Assembly (NCBI GenBank): GCA_019636335.1
Contig: JAHBXR010000006.1
Span: 186,001 to 250,000, forward strand
Length of the DNA stretch: 64,000 bases
Reading direction: 5' to 3'
Source of the DNA: Pirellulales bacterium
GTDB taxonomy: Bacteria > Planctomycetota > Planctomycetia > Pirellulales > JAEUIK01
The translations under genes and the position numbers were made by a program. The first letter of the stretch is position 1. Every line of letters begins with the position of its first letter. The notes under the pieces are model-generated. The model worked only from the letters and a program-made list of their open reading frames with translations, had not been told where the DNA came from and ran no database searches. Below are positions 63,552-64,000 of this stretch, in pieces.

Positions 63552-64000
63552 GTGCGTCGAGTCTTAAGGATGGGACTCGCCTGGTTCGCCATCGTGGCGA
63601 GCACGTTTAGCGCTGCGCCCGCGGAGACGCTCGATCCGAACGAGCCGGTCTACACGCGACAGCGTTCGTTCGTCATTCCGTTTCGGGTCGAGCGACCGGA
63701 AATCGCGGCGCAGGAGGCCTCCGAGGTCCAGCTTCACGTGTCGAGCGATCGGGGGGTGACGTGGCAGCGCAGCGCGCGGGCCTTGCCCGACGCCGGCCGA
63801 TTCAATTTCGAGGCCCCCCACGACGGCGAATACTGGTTCTTCGTGCGCACGATGGGGACCGACGGGGGGCTGTTTCCGCCGACGCCGCCGCAGGCCGAGC
63901 TGCGCGTCGTGGTCGACACCTTGCAACCGCGACTGGATCTGGAAGCCGAGCGCGGTCGAAGCGGCCAGGTCGAGGTCCGCTGGCTGGCGCGCGATCGGAA
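63552..64000 (+). CDS. secreted protein, 3' truncated by window edge
   Basis: An open frame from GTG 63552 to the last base (149 codons visible). The N-terminus is a signal peptide (VRRVLRMGLAWFAIVASTFSAAPAE), followed by a beta-rich segment with QLHVSSDRGVTWQR and DGEYWFFVRTMGTDG, which resembles Ig-like/fibronectin-type modules of exported planctomycete proteins. In-frame TTG at 63546 (GGGGGA upstream) and ATG at 63570 are other possible starts. The rest of the gene is outside the window, so no function can be given. Confidence 0.7.
   Translation, partial: MRRVLRMGLAWFAIVASTFSAAPAETLDPNEPVYTRQRSFVIPFRVERPEIAAQEASEVQLHVSSDRGVTWQRSARALPDAGRFNFEAPHDGEYWFFVRTMGTDGGLFPPTPPQAELRVVVDTLQPRLDLEAERGRSGQVEVRWLARDR

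Noticed and set aside
1..64000. CRISPR array, rRNA operon, replication origin
   Set aside because: No regularly spaced direct repeats, rRNA-like blocks or DnaA-box clusters were seen on either strand.

Overview
The window is a GC-rich stretch of a bacterial chromosome whose gene content points to the Planctomycetes, probably a Pirellulales-like lineage. The pointers are two DUF1559 proteins with zinc-ribbon N-termini, a zinc-ribbon/ExbD fusion, planctomycete-style Ser/Thr kinases (one fused to a PQQ/WD-type propeller), an ECF sigma factor followed by an anti-sigma/VWA fusion, a TMTC-like TPR membrane protein, futalosine-pathway menaquinone genes, and RNase Y next to a YmdB-type phosphodiesterase. 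This placement is inferred from families; no rRNA is present.

Layout. 0-9.8 kb holds housekeeping and envelope genes: an M24 peptidase (cut by the window edge), a lipoprotein, a DUF2752 protein, rny-ymdB, tilS, a sugar-type MFS transporter and a membrane glycosyltransferase. 9.8-19.8 kb holds an AsmA-like giant, a small charged protein, dapF, a DUF374 acyltransferase, xseA, rnhA, a 51-aa ORF and recG. 19.8-22.8 kb is a scrambled zone. A DUF5678-like/retropepsin-like pair sits between intact recG and a chimeric scar made of a diverged copy of the mqnE 3' end joined to a near-identical copy of the recG 3' end. An IS256-type element with a decayed transposase has inserted into that second recG tail, leaving an 8-bp target duplication. 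22.8-31.3 kb holds mqnE/mqnP, purC, a cyclase-family protein, an enoyl-CoA hydratase, the TMTC-like protein and tRNA-Phe.

31.5-44.9 kb is one long co-directional cluster: cyclase-fold/HEAT protein, a single-pass membrane protein, ExbB, ExbD, zinc-ribbon-ExbD, a 1469-aa kinase-propeller, a solute-binding-protein fusion and an Ala/Pro-rich secreted protein. Tight spacing and shared envelope topology suggest a proton-motive-force-driven envelope machine with a built-in kinase sensor. It is the best candidate here for an undescribed system. A second kinase and a DapA-family lyase face it on the minus strand.

47.5-51 kb looks accessory: a D5/P4-type primase-helicase, a MITE-like inverted repeat, and a two-gene operon with a clear sigma70-type promoter encoding a small acidic protein and a HEPN (Rx4H) protein. 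51-64 kb returns to core functions: an orphan histidine kinase, pnp/rpsO, ECF sigma plus anti-sigma/VWA, clpX, a KDPG-type aldolase, two DUF1559 paralogues and the start of a secreted protein that runs off the end. Several palindromic repeat families lie in intergenic space (27.8, 49.3, 55.5 and 58.2 kb).
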